From the NCBI RefSeq assembly GCF_009389715.1, contig NW_024067666.1, positions 3,823,001-3,887,000 on the forward strand: a stretch of DNA of 64,000 bases, written 5' to 3'. The notes beneath the pieces were generated by a model. That model did no database searches. It had not been told where the DNA came from and saw only the letters and a list, made by a program, of their open reading frames with translations. The DNA is from Phoenix dactylifera (taxonomy: Eukaryota > Streptophyta > Magnoliopsida > Arecales > Arecaceae). Below, one piece after another: positions 52,284 to 63,711 of the stretch. The translations under genes and the position numbers were made by a program. Numbering within the stretch: the stretch's first letter is position 1; each line of letters opens with the position of its first letter.

Positions 52284-52297
52284 AACCAACTGATGGT
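52284..52297. repeat. left target-site duplication of the short LINE
   Basis: AACCAACTGATGGT, repeated at 52986-52999 after the A-tail. Confidence 0.9.
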
Positions 52298-52985
52298 TGT
52301 GGTCTTCGCGGATGGTGGTGGATCATGCAGTGCTACGTGCAGGGAAGATCGTCGTGGCCTCTGCTTCTGTTACCTCTGGGATGGCCAGGGACATCTGGGG
52401 TACTTCCTCCGCTGAGATAGCGCCCAAGTTCGCCCTGGTTTCTTGGGTACCCCCACCCCTTGGTCATCTCAAGGTAAATTTTGATGGTAGTAGGCTGGTG
52501 GATGGTGTCTCTGGAGGTGTGGGATTTGTGATCAGAGACTGTGGGGGTAGACTGATAGCCGCTGGGGGCCGCAGCATTTCAGGACCTACCGTTGTCGGGG
52601 CAGAGTTGTGTGCTGCTTGGGAGGGCCTATCCTTTGCGAGGAGGGCTCTCGGTGCTGTCCGGGTGTTTCTCGAGGGAGACTCCTCGGCGGTGATCGACTG
52701 GATTCAGGGGGTGGATAGGTTCGGTGATGGCCATCCACTTATCCTTGAGACTAGGAGACTGGCTCAGGAGATGGGTGACTTTCATGCTGCACATGTGTAT
52801 CGGGAGGCGAACAGAGCGGCTGACTGGGTCGCCTCCTATGTTGCCCGGCACTCGGGAGGGTTTCTTTGGACATCAGTAGCTGAGTGTCCTACCCCGTTGT
52901 TGTCTTTACTTTCTTTTGATATGGCCGCATGTACTCAAGCTAGAGATATATGAATTGCCGTTTTCACCAAAAAAAAAAAAAAAAA
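52298..52985 (+). mobile_element. 3' end of an RNase H-bearing L1 LINE
   Basis: Only about 690 bp of the 3' end was inserted. It has an open frame to the stop near 52953 with the RNase H domain: LKVNFDGS, GAELCAAWEG, LEGDSSAVIDWI, YREANRAADWVASYVARHSG. A 3' UTR with TGCCGTTTTCACC and an A-tail of about 17 follow. The perfect 14-bp duplication indicates a recent insertion. It is the closest relative of the LINE at 59380-62973. It stands head to head with LIFEGUARD copy A. Confidence 0.92.
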
Positions 52986-52999
52986 AACCAACTGATGGT
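52986..52999. repeat. right target-site duplication of the short LINE
   Basis: AACCAACTGATGGT, identical to 52284-52297; the first two A residues may be tail. Confidence 0.9.
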
Positions 53000-53692
53000 A
53001 GGGACGCGGTTGTATCTTTAGCGCGAAAGAAGGATTCACCATCCGACCGTCGAGATTACTTTGAAATTTGTGCAGATACATGAATTCCATAGCCCATTTT
53101 TATCGAAAATTTTACTCTACCATAACATAAGTATCATGAGTTCCAATCACGTAGGCGGATAAAATAGTAGAAATGATATATCCGATCCTTCTCAAACCTT
53201 GCAGTAGTAAGCCTTGCTCATCAGGACACCTCTTTCAAAACATGCTCGATCTGATATCATAAATCAACATATAATCTCATCCTAATATATTCCTCATGAG
53301 TCATGATGCAACCTAGCATTGTCACCGCCTGCCTCTTTACACTGTTCTAGAGGAAGAAAAGCACAGAATTTTGGAATATAACAGATCGGCGAAACAGAAT
53401 GAGAAGCAGAAAAATGCATTGTGAAAGCCACAGGAAAGGAATTTTAATCAATCTGTCCCAGATCACTGTATCACCACAGAAAATTCTACTCTTGGCAAAC
53501 TTTCCACACAATTAAGAAATAAAAACAGGGCAGAAAACTGGACAGGACTGCATGACCTTGATACTCATTAGGAAGACAATATACAATTTTAATATCAGAT
53601 AACATCTGAACTTGTAAATAGCAAATGTTAATTTGAATTCATAGCATATGTTAATTTGATATTACATAGTTGGTCGGCTAACTGTGTTTATT
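53000..53692. other. spacer between the two LIFEGUARD genes
   Basis: It holds the displaced upstream region of copy A and the 3' UTR of copy B. No gene or repeat is seen. Confidence 0.5.
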
Positions 53693-56478
53693 TCAACTAT
53701 CAGCTGCTCGAAATAGAGTAAGCAGAGAAAGAAACAGGTTGATAATATCAAGATACAGAGCAACAGCAGCCCATATATATTCATCGTAGGAATAGCGCTT
53801 AATCAAGTTGTCCGTGTCATAAATGATGTATCCAGCAAAAATGATTGCAGCCAACCCTCCATATATCATGACAGAAATCTTTCCCAGTGGGAAAAACATC
53901 TGCAAGACAAGCAGATACGCACCCAATTGTTAAAAATATGCACAGATAAAATAAAAGAATGACACAAAATGGAGTAATAGCCTAATGGGTCTCGTTTACC
54001 TGGATGAGAGCAAACACCAGCAATACTAAAACAGCAGCAAACAGGAAGGGGCCAAGGAAGTTGAAGTCATGGCCTCTCCTTGCTGCCCAGAATGTGTAGA
54101 GAGTAAGACTAACAACCACCACTGCGGTAAGAATAGCAGCTTCCAAAATGACCTTCCCTGTTCGCAGCTAAGAACTATTAGCATCAAGATTGCACACCTT
54201 TACAATGCCAAAATCCAATACATGCTAGAAAAAAAGGATTTCTGAGCCTCTTACAAAGATCTAACGACTTATACTAAAAAATTAGAAATTCTACTTTAAT
54301 ATGGGATTTATAATTCTAAAAGACATAGTGAAGTAATTTCAATACAGAAAATCCAGCAACTGTCTTACGGCTCATTGTCACAAAAAAAAAAAAAGATCTT
54401 ACAGCAGATACAACAGGACATCAGACCACTGCAAGCTATTGGATCAACCCACAACATATTGTATTAATATTCTATGTAACTATAAGTTCTTAATGTATCT
54501 TCACCATTTTAATCTCTCTCTCCTTGTTCACCTACGCATACATTCATGCATTAACGGACATAGGCCTTAAGCCTTCAATTAAGATAGAATGGTGGGTACA
54601 ACTAAATCCAGTTTCACTAGAGCCGGTCAACCATGTGATAGCTGATCAATGTTGAAGTATAAAGTTATCCTTCAAATGTTGGCGCCCACAATGTTAGCTA
54701 ACCAATCTGCAGCACTATCGGAAGTAGAGGTGAAAATTTAACTTGTATGAAGCTCAATCACCAAACTTTCGATGCTTTCAGCCAGATTCAGTCGTACATG
54801 GGTGCACACACACACATATATATAGAGAGAGAGGAGGGAGGGAGGAAGGAAGAAAAGCAGAGACGGAGAGAGAGATGGACAGTCTTTAGCATTTCCAAAG
54901 AAGTATAATTAGCCCCTAAATTTCTAATCATTCTGAAGAGATATGGCTTATGTTTCAAGTATCAGCTTATGGTTATATAATACTGAGAGAATTCTTTACA
55001 AGCAGAATACCCTCAAGTCTGCTGTTGAGGAACGTTAAACAACATCCTCCTACCTAAAGTTTGCAACTTCATACAACTGACGGCCACCTGCCTACTGCTG
55101 ATCTAAGCATCATTTTTCCTTGATAAGAGAGTGCTATCTCTACCTCACAAGAAACCATGAGTAGGCATGAAAGCACCTTCTCATATTGAGACAAGGATTT
55201 GTTTCACTTCATATGTCAAATTATTATGATGAAATTCTTTCAAGAAGCAAATGCTTTTTTCAATTGAAATAGATCCTAACTGTTATTTATTTACTTTTGG
55301 TTGATGGGACTCTTAACTCTCAGTTGCAAATATCTATGCTAGCCAGTTGACTAATAAGCTTTAAAAGGATATTAATGAAAGCTATAGCAATTAAAACCCC
55401 CATCACCCCCTGCCCTCACCTCCTCCCCGCCCCGTGCCAAACCCCCCAAAAAAAGTCCCAATTGACCAATCTCCTAAATCAAAACCCGATTTTGACATAA
55501 CATTTCAGGTCATAGAGCATCCCCAGAAGGAGGCTTCAAAACAATCATCTAAACATCCAACTTTTGAACAACTGAAAGTGCATTATTTAAACTCTTCTTA
55601 TCAAAAATACAAAGGAAAAGGGTGGCCCAGTGCTAAGTTCGCACCACTATAGGATCTGAAGAGGGTCAAATATATGCAGCCTTACCCGTGGAAAAATTAT
55701 TTTCGAGGTCACAATAAAACAACCTTACGGTTGCGCCAAGGCTCACTCTCAACTTGAATTATCAAGAACAGTTTTAGTAAAATCCTCTTTCAAGGAATTC
55801 AATCAAGTTGTTGGTGTCATGAACTATTACTAGATTAGGGTTTCTTTCCAAATCCATAATCAATTCCCATTCCAGCAACAATTTTCCATACAATATAACA
55901 AAAAATTGGAGTCTATCCACCTTATCAATCTATGAAAAAGATTCCTTTCCACCAATAAAAATAGGACAAGGAATTAGATGTTACCACTCGTGAACGCGCA
56001 TGTCAATCCAACGGCGAAGCTTATCGACACCGTGAACAAACCGAGGAGAAGAAAATTCACCGGATGCCGCTGGTGATAGTAATACAGCGGACATAAAACT
56101 GTAGAAATTCCACAAAAATTGATTTCCCCCTTGTTTAGATAAAAGCCAGAGGAACAGAGTAAAAAAATAATGTAAGAAATGCCATAAAAACCGGAAATTA
56201 AAGAAAAATTCATAAAAGATACCAATGAAAGGGAGAATCAAGAGAAAGATGTAGAGGCCGAGGCCGGCTGCGGAAGAGACAAAGAAGTGTGAGATGGGCC
56301 GGACGGCGACGACGACGGAGGCGACGGCGACGGTGAGCGCCATCTGGGCGGTCAGGATCACGTAGATCTTCCTGATGAACGCCCACCGGAGCTCCGGGCT
56401 CTCCAGCATCATCGGGTAGAGCAGCCGCGGCCCGGCCTCGACGTCCCCATCCTTCCCGTACGACGGACGATGCCACAT
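53693..56478 (-). CDS. LFG: LIFEGUARD / Bax inhibitor-1 family protein, copy B
   Basis: Four exons on the minus strand: 56478-56223, 56098-55985, 54157-54000 and 53899-53693 (735 nt, 244 aa; GT-AG). Exons 2, 3 and 4 have exactly the lengths (114, 158, 207) and phases of copy A. Motifs: MWHRPSYGKDGDVEAG N-terminus, LYPMMLESPELRWAFIRKIY, VLCPLYYYHQRHPVNFLLLG, FAVGLTCAFTSG, YIIYDTDNLIKRYSYDEYIW and LDIINLFLSLLTLFRAADS. It is the more canonical member (the N-terminal tryptophan-rich start is typical of plant LFG proteins). ATG 56478 is chosen; an in-frame GTG 24 bp upstream is not a start. The role is presumed as for copy A, and which copy is expressed where cannot be read here. Intact. Confidence 0.95.
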
Positions 56479-57109
56479 CCTCTCGATCGAAATCGCTCGC
56501 ACCCAGCGAGATCACAATCTCGAAGAAGACTAGGTTTCTCTCGCCGATCGGGCGAGGATTTCTATCTTAGGGTTAGGGTTTTCAATTGGCGACGAAGGTA
56601 AGAAGGGAAGACCAGGAAGGCAATGGCAGGAGGGAACAGGTATACGTAGGCCCCGTGGCCACGATAGACGTTGACGTGCTTACTTCGCTGTGGGTTTTGA
56701 AACAGTGAATAGATACCTATCCAAAGGGAACGATACACGTGTCCGTTTTAAAGGTCGGGCCCACGGATGATGAATCTTTGAAGGCTGATTGCTGTTTGGA
56801 CGGAGCGTAACAGAGCCGGTTGTCCGCTAAATACTTCGCCTGAAAGGAACGCAAGGGGGCAACGGGGTTGCGGTTGTCATTCCGCGAGTTTCAGAACAGG
56901 AAACTAACTGAGCGATCGGACGGATGCGATTTCTCAGCGACCAACTTTGGGGATATCCATGTAATAGCGAGATATTGTGACCCATTTAGGTTGCTCAAGC
57001 CATATGCCGCCTCCTTCACTGTCCACCGCTCGAAAGAAGTTTTTTGGACATATTTTATAGCCACCCCTCCATCCTTAGGCCACTTTTTTTTTACTTTGTG
57101 GCAGCTGTT
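56479..57109. other. upstream region of LIFEGUARD copy B
   Basis: Presumed promoter and leader, moderately GC-rich, with CCCTAACCCTAA on the minus strand near 56565-56577, a telo-box-like motif often seen near plant transcription starts. ACGTGCTTACTT at 56674-56685 recurs after the A-tail of the distant LINE (see findings). No gene is seen. Confidence 0.45.
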
Positions 57110-58236
57110 GTACTTTTTTTTTTAGTATGTATCCTACTAAATATTTAAAATTACATGAATACCCTCCTAAAATTGATATTTATATGTATATTCTTATAAA
57201 ATACTTGTTTTGCGTATACACCCTTTATTTTTTTTTGTTGCATATATGCCCACACCATCTAACCCCGTTAAAAAATTAGCGGTTTAAAATTAAAAATAAC
57301 TAAAATATGCTTAATGGATAGATATGCAAATGAAAATATTTATAAGGGTATATATGCACATAATACTTTGAGAGGGTATTTATGTAATTCACATATTTAG
57401 GAGGGTTTGCATGCAAAAAAATCTAATTAATTTTTTTTATTTCAATCTGTTTTAATACTCGGATTCGTCTAGTATCTACTCCTCAATGTTTTCTATAAAA
57501 AATATTGCTTAAAAAAATTGATTCGACAATTAGATAATAAAAATAGTTGTGAAAGTTCTTTCACTAATTATGAAATTATTCTACGTTATTTCTCTTTATT
57601 TATAACAATATCTATATCTTATTTTCATCGAAACATAGCTTATAATATTTATTATTAGAGATGCACATATGAGGGCATATATTAGAATATAGAAAAGATT
57701 GGAATCTTTCAAAGGCACACGATAGATTGCAATGATCAAAATTTCTTGCTATTGCTATACTCATAGATGAAACAACATCAATCATCTCCAAGCAAAATCA
57801 TTCAAGGATTTCGAACTTTTCAAACTTATTCACAATCTCCACGACTATGTAGCAAAAGGCCACCCTACACAAATCCGAGTGTTAAAACAGATTGAAATAA
57901 AAAAAATAAAATTATAATTTTTTGCATGTAAACTCTGCTACATATATAAAATTACATGAATATTTTCACAAAATATTATTTGCATATTTATCCTTATAAA
58001 TATTTTCTTTTTTATATATATCCATTAAGAATATTTCAGTTATTTTTAATTTTAAACTGCTAATTTTTTGACGGCGTTATATGGTGTGGGCACATATGCA
58101 AGAAAAATAAAATAAAAGATATATATATATATATATATGAAATAAATATTTTATAAAATTATATATATAAATATTAATGTTAAAAAAGTATTCATGTAAA
58201 TTTTAATATTTAAGAGAGTATGCAAGGATGGGGAAA
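57110..58236. repeat. AT-rich element with long inverted arms
   Basis: The left arm (about 57110-57475) is matched in reverse complement by the right arm (about 57880-58236). Paired examples: ATTTTTTTTATTTCAATCTG, then GCCCACACCAT and TTTAAAATTAAAAATAACT. A less repetitive loop of about 400 bp lies between. The arms could fold into a hairpin. A single arm-like relative lies at 5838-6262. No transposase is seen, so it is a non-autonomous foldback-like element or two copies inserted head to head. Target duplications were not found. Confidence 0.65.
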
Positions 58237-59379
58237 AAAAAAAAACTTTTGCGGAGTGCAGGAGCTTTATGGCATAGCCGTTGGCCGTTAAGCGGGCCCA
58301 CAGCCGAGTAAAGGTGGCAGGAGTGGGAGAGAAAGAGATGTAGGCGAATAATTGCCGTCCAAATGAACTAAATACGTAACATTAATGTAGGCCGCCGGGG
58401 TGCCGAGTTTTTGAGGTAGGGAGGCTCCCGGCGGCCGGTTTGGCCACCAGGCAACGACAGTGGCCGGCAGCTTTGACTGAGGAATCACAGATTGTAGTTG
58501 AGGACCGGAGGGAAGAGAGAGAGAGATTTGTGATAGCGGAGAGATAAGGGAAGGAGAGAAGGACAAAGAAAAGGAGGGAGGCTTGCTCCTAATTCAAGTC
58601 GGGAAGGAATCCCTTTTTTTAGATGGAGATAAAGTCCGTCTCCTGCTCAACCTCCGATGAGTTTCTTCACCTATCAAATCCCACGCCACCCTTCTTCATG
58701 AAGTATCTTAGCTGTTTCTCTCTCTCTCTCTCTCTCTCCCCTTTCCCCATTTATTTCTTCCTACAAGATGGCTGAGCCCCTCTTTTTGTTTTTATTTCTT
58801 CTCTCTTTCTCTCTACCCACCATGTTCGCTCAACCGACATCGAGCTGGATCTCTTGACCAAGCTGGCCCAGAGGATTATGGCTCGATTTCGGCCGATCTG
58901 AAGGACTAGTTTTCATAGCTAGCCTTGATATGTGATATGTTGCAGTGTTGCACGGGTGGTTGGGTATTATCACTGCCATCGCAAGGGTAGGCTCATGACC
59001 CACCAGGGGACAAAGGAGGAGGAGAGAAGAGAGCAGATGGGATGGAGGGAGAAAGGGGCAGAGGGGGCTCCCGGGCCACAGAGGGGCAGAGGGCTGAGGA
59101 GCCCAAGTGGGGCCAGTGGTGACTACTAGAGATAGGGTTTCTTCGAGGAAAGAAAACCATGGTTTTTGTTTACTTTGAAATAATCAGTGATGTTACAAGG
59201 AACTTAAAGTCCCATTAATTAGCGGTTCACAATCTTGCAATTAGTAGACTCAAGCTTCGTCTCAAGCTTTATTAAAAGCAGCATTGGCTTTATTTTAAAT
59301 CTTGCAATTAATAAAGCTTCCCACTTTGATTTATATTCTTTTACAAAAGAATGATGCTTCTAGCCTTCTAACTAAAAAA
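58237..59379. other. gene-free stretch
   Basis: It contains a (TC)n tract at about 58710-58737 and purine-rich patches. The short frames (58288-58566 minus, 58932-59129 plus) have no family resemblance. Confidence 0.45.
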
Positions 59380-62300
59380 GATTGGACAGAGTCTATGCCA
59401 CACCGGGGTGGGTTCAGTGTTCCTCTGACTATCAGGTCCGTCACCTGCCGAGGATTGCATCCGACCATTGCCCCTTACTGGTTAGTACTGATGCAGTTGT
59501 CTTTTTTCGCTCCCCCTTTAGATTTGAGAAGTTTTGGACATGTTATCCACGGTCTTGGGAGATTGTGAGGGAGGCATGGGGCGTACCGGTGAGAGGGGAT
59601 GCTATGTATCGTGTGTCTTGCCGATTGGAGCTGACGAAAAGAAGGTTGAGAAGGTGGAACCGTGAGGAGGTAGGGAATATTTTTAGGAGGATTGAGGAGT
59701 CTGAGGAGGCCATTGCCAAGTTACAGGCTCAGGAGGCTGTGGAGGGAAGTTTGGCAGATGAGGAGATGGGGGAGCTTAGGTCACTTCTAGCCCTGCATGA
59801 TTCCCTTTTGAGACGGCAGGAGATCTTATGGAGACAGAAATCGAGGGTACAGTAGATCCAGGAGGGGGACCGGAATACTAGATTTTTCCACCAGACGGCA
59901 GTGATTAGGAGGCATCGGAACAGGATCAGGGCGATCAGGGATGAGGATGGGCAGCTAGTGGAGGACCCAGATATGATTCGTAGGGTGTTGGAGGGTTTTT
60001 TCATGGCCAGATGGTCTGAGCAGACGGGCACCGTGACTTCAGAGGGTATTGTGCCACCACTGATACGGGTGGCGGAGGAGGATACAGCAGCACTGATTAG
60101 GCTGGTATCGGAGAGGGAGATTCGGAGGTGATGTGGTCCCTTGAGGGGGACAAGGCGCCCGGTCCGGATGACTTTCCACCGTTTTTTTTCGGAGGTACTG
60201 GATGATTGTGGGACAGACTGTGACGGCGACCATATAGCAGTATTTCAGCACAGCCGTGATGTCTATAGATTGGCAGAGGACCCTAGTCACCCTGATACCG
60301 AAGCGACAGGATGCTTCTGAGCCGAGTCACTTTCGCCCGATCAGTCTGTGTACGACCTTGTACAAGGCGACGGCGAAGTTACTAGCCTTGAGATTGAGGG
60401 ATATTCTACCGAGACTGATCAGCCCGGAGCAGGGGGCTTTTGTGGGAGGGCGGAGTATCACAGATAATGTCCTTATTGCTCAGGAATTTATGTTTGATCT
60501 TGGTAGGGCCTCGAGTAGGATGAGTTTGATGGGGATCAAGCTTGACATGGAGAGAGCATATGATAGAATGAGATGGGATTTTGCGCAGCAGTCCTTGCAG
60601 GAATTTGGCTTTCCTGAGGTATGGATCAGATGGGTTATGGGGTGCATCAGAGCCCCCTCCTTTGCTATCCTGGTAAATGGATCGCCATCACGGTATTTTG
60701 TGTCTTTTGGTGGATTGCGTCATGGATGCCCCCTCTCTCCATTGTTGTTTATTATATGCGCAGATGCACTTTCCCGGGCCCTTCGGCATGCAGTGATCTC
60801 CCAGGAGCTGGAGGTTTATAGGCCGGTGGCGGAGGCCACACCGATTTCGCATTTGCTCTTCGCCGATGATTGTCTCTTGTTAGCCCGGGCGACTAGGCAG
60901 GCTGCTCGGATTATTTGGAGGATTCTTCGAGATTATTGTTCTATGTCTGGTCAACAGGTTAACTTATCTAAGTCAGCAATTATTTTCAGCCCGAGGACCA
61001 AACTGACTGTGAAGACCTTCATTTTGGAGATTCTGGGAGTGGGTGAGCAGGAGGGCACGTTGAGGTATTTGGGAGTACCGATCTCCGGTCAGCGCCTACG
61101 CAGTAGTGATTGCTCTTCCCTCGAGCTCAGTATCAGACACAGGCTGGAGGGCTGACAGATACACTCACTCTCCATGATGGGCAGGATTACTCTGGTACGG
61201 TCAGTTCTTTCCTCGATCCCTGTCTACCTACTATCTAATTCTCTTATCCCAGTAGCGACAGTGAGGAAAATTGAGCAGATCTGTAGGAACTTTATTTAGG
61301 GGAGGAACGGAGGCAGGGGGCATCCCTCTTATGGCATGGGAGGTTGTATGTCAGCCAACGAGATATGGTGGTTTGGGGGTGCAGTCCTTGGTGGCGAGAC
61401 GGGAGGTCCTAGCGGCACGGCACGCTGCTAGAGTTGTGTTGGAGCCTAGTGGCATATGGTCTTCACTGATGAGGGCCAAGTATGGCGTCCTAGTGCCTGG
61501 GGCCCATCTGGACGTTGCCATTCACCGGTCTGAAGGGAGATTTGTGCTAGGGCAGGGTTGGTGCTTCCCGCGATTAGATGGGCCATTGGAGATGGTCGGT
61601 CCATTGATGTGTTGGAGGATTGCTGGGTGACGGAGCAGCCTATCAGTAGATTACCGGTTATAGTGGATACGTCGAGGTTAGCTGGCCTCAGGGTCAGAGA
61701 TCTGATGGAGCCAGGGGGTGATCGCTGGAGGATGGAGTTGATCAGAGAGACTTTTGGGGAGCAGTTGGCAGAGATGATCCTGGCCCTACATATCCCTGCC
61801 CGAGAGGGGCTGGATAGACTAGTCTGGATGCCGTCAGGGCGATCGCAGGTGCGAGCCAGGGATATTCACACTTTTTTGAGCCGAGAGCCAGCCCGGCAGA
61901 TAGAGGGAGAATGAATTTGGAAGATGCGGATTCACCCGCGGGTGGCACTCTTCATCTGGAAGGTGGCATGGGGCTGCCTACCGACCAGGAGCTTGCTAGT
62001 ACGGCGAGGTATGAGGATCACTCAGTGTTGTGAGGAGTGCACGGAGACCGAGGAGACGATTGATCATGCTCTTCTGCAGTGTCCCAAAGCTAGGGAGATT
62101 TGGCGCCTATCACCATCCTTATTACCCCACTCAGTCGAGTCGACACAGGATTTGATTCACTGGTTGAGGGTTTCCATGAGGAGGCCTAGCACTGTTGCGG
62201 CCGGCATTTGCTGGGTATATTTGGTTTATTCTATTTGGTTGGACAGGAATGCTGGCATCTTTGAGGGCAGGCGATTACCCCCACGAAGGGTGGTGGACAG

Positions 62301-62942
62301 AGCCATGCTTTATGCCAGGGAGGTTACTATAGCTGCCATTAGCTTCACTTCTGAGATGGCCAGGGACACCTGGGGTACTCTTTCAGCTGTCACAGCGCCC
62401 AGGTTCGCCCTAGTTTTTTGGGTATCCCCACCCCTTGGTCATCTCAAAGTGAATTTTGATGGTAGTATGTCGGTGGACGGGGTGTCAGGAGGAGCTGGCT
62501 TTGTTATCAGAGACTATCTGGGTAGGCTGATTGCTGCTGGTGGATGCCGTACGCAGGGATTTACCGCAGTTGTGGCAGAGTTGCGGGCAGCCTGGGAGGG
62601 CATAGCCTATGCGAGGCGGGTACTCCGTGCTGAGCATATATGTCTTGAGGGAGATTCCTCTGTGGTGATCGATTGGATTCGAGGAGTGGACAGATATGGT
62701 GATGGTCATCCCCTCATTCGTGAGATGCGGCGATTGGCTCAGGAGCTGAGCGACTTCCAGGCTTCACATGTTTTTCGGGAGGCGAACAGTATGGCAGACT
62801 GGGTTGCCTCTTTTGTTGCCCGGCATTCCGGGGAGATCATATGGACATCTGTAGGAGATATTCCTCCCACCTTTTACTATTTGCTTTCCTTTGATATGGC
62901 TGGATGTACTCAAGTTAGAGTTATATGAAATGCCGTTTCTAT

Positions 62943-62973
<31 letters not shown>
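59380..62973 (+). mobile_element. degenerate 5'-truncated L1 LINE with RNase H
   Basis: Homology to the LINE at 33780-39675 starts inside the endonuclease domain (LDRV-type start, IASDHCPLL) and runs through RT (HFRPISLCTTLYKA, KLDMERAYDRMRW, LRHGCPLSPLLF, LLFADDCLLL), zf-RVT (RVALFIWKVAWGCLPTRSLL) and RNase H (VNFDGS, VAELRAAWEG, LEGDSSVVIDWI, FREANSMADWV) to the stop at about 62928 and an A-tail of about 31. Breaks: stops at 59853, 60235, 61153, 61297 and 61912, and frameshifts near 60130, 60190, 61300 and 61560. The 3' UTR (TGCCGTTTCTATC) matches the 52298 copy. Total loss of ORF1 makes it 5'-truncated. A clean target duplication at 59380 is absent. Confidence 0.9.
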
Positions 62974-62975
<2 letters not shown>

Positions 62976-63711
62976 GTGCTTACTTGTTGCAGGCTCTCTT
63001 TTGCTGCCGATAATAGCTGTCAGAAGTGATGCAAGCACCATCCTCAAAGCACTATTTGCTTTGTTCCACGCTTTGAATTTTCTTTAGTTCTTTGTCAAAA
63101 TAAAAATGCTCCCCGGTTAATAGAAAGAAACTCCTAACCGTAGAAGGTTGCATGGTCAAAAAAACAACCCCGTTGTTATGGACCCATTGAGGCGAATGGT
63201 ACTACCACACCGTTTTAAAACTCGATGATCCAACTGTGGGATTATCCGATTTAGAACAAACTGATGGTTTCCATGGTTGGACCATTTATAAGATTGCTCA
63301 ACTCTGAATAAATAATCCAATCAAAAACTTGGTGGTTCTTCTTTGAGGTTTTTATCTCTCCCACCCTAGAAAAACTTTGGACCAAGTTTTTAAGTGAATC
63401 CATGATCCAAATTAACTTAGTTTCCAGAAATGCTCTTCAAAAGAGTTTTCCTCGGCTGATGCACGGAGCAAAGCTTGGGCTGGTCAAATGGACTGGGCCA
63501 GGCGGGCCTTCACATTAGGCAACATAGATAAATCCGACGCACTGGAATCTGATGCCGGTTTTGGCTCATCCTCAAGTAATTCTTTCACTTTAGTAAAGAT
63601 GTGGCTTTGCCGGTGCAATTAGAAAAGAATATAGCAATGGAGGTGAACTGGGGCAATTTGCTTTTGAAAAGCAGTAATGTAGCTATATAGGCACCCTAGC
63701 TGCCCACAACC
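62974..63711. other. upstream region of the ankyrin-repeat gene
   Basis: No gene is seen. It probably contains the promoter and leader of the ankyrin gene that follows. Confidence 0.45.
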
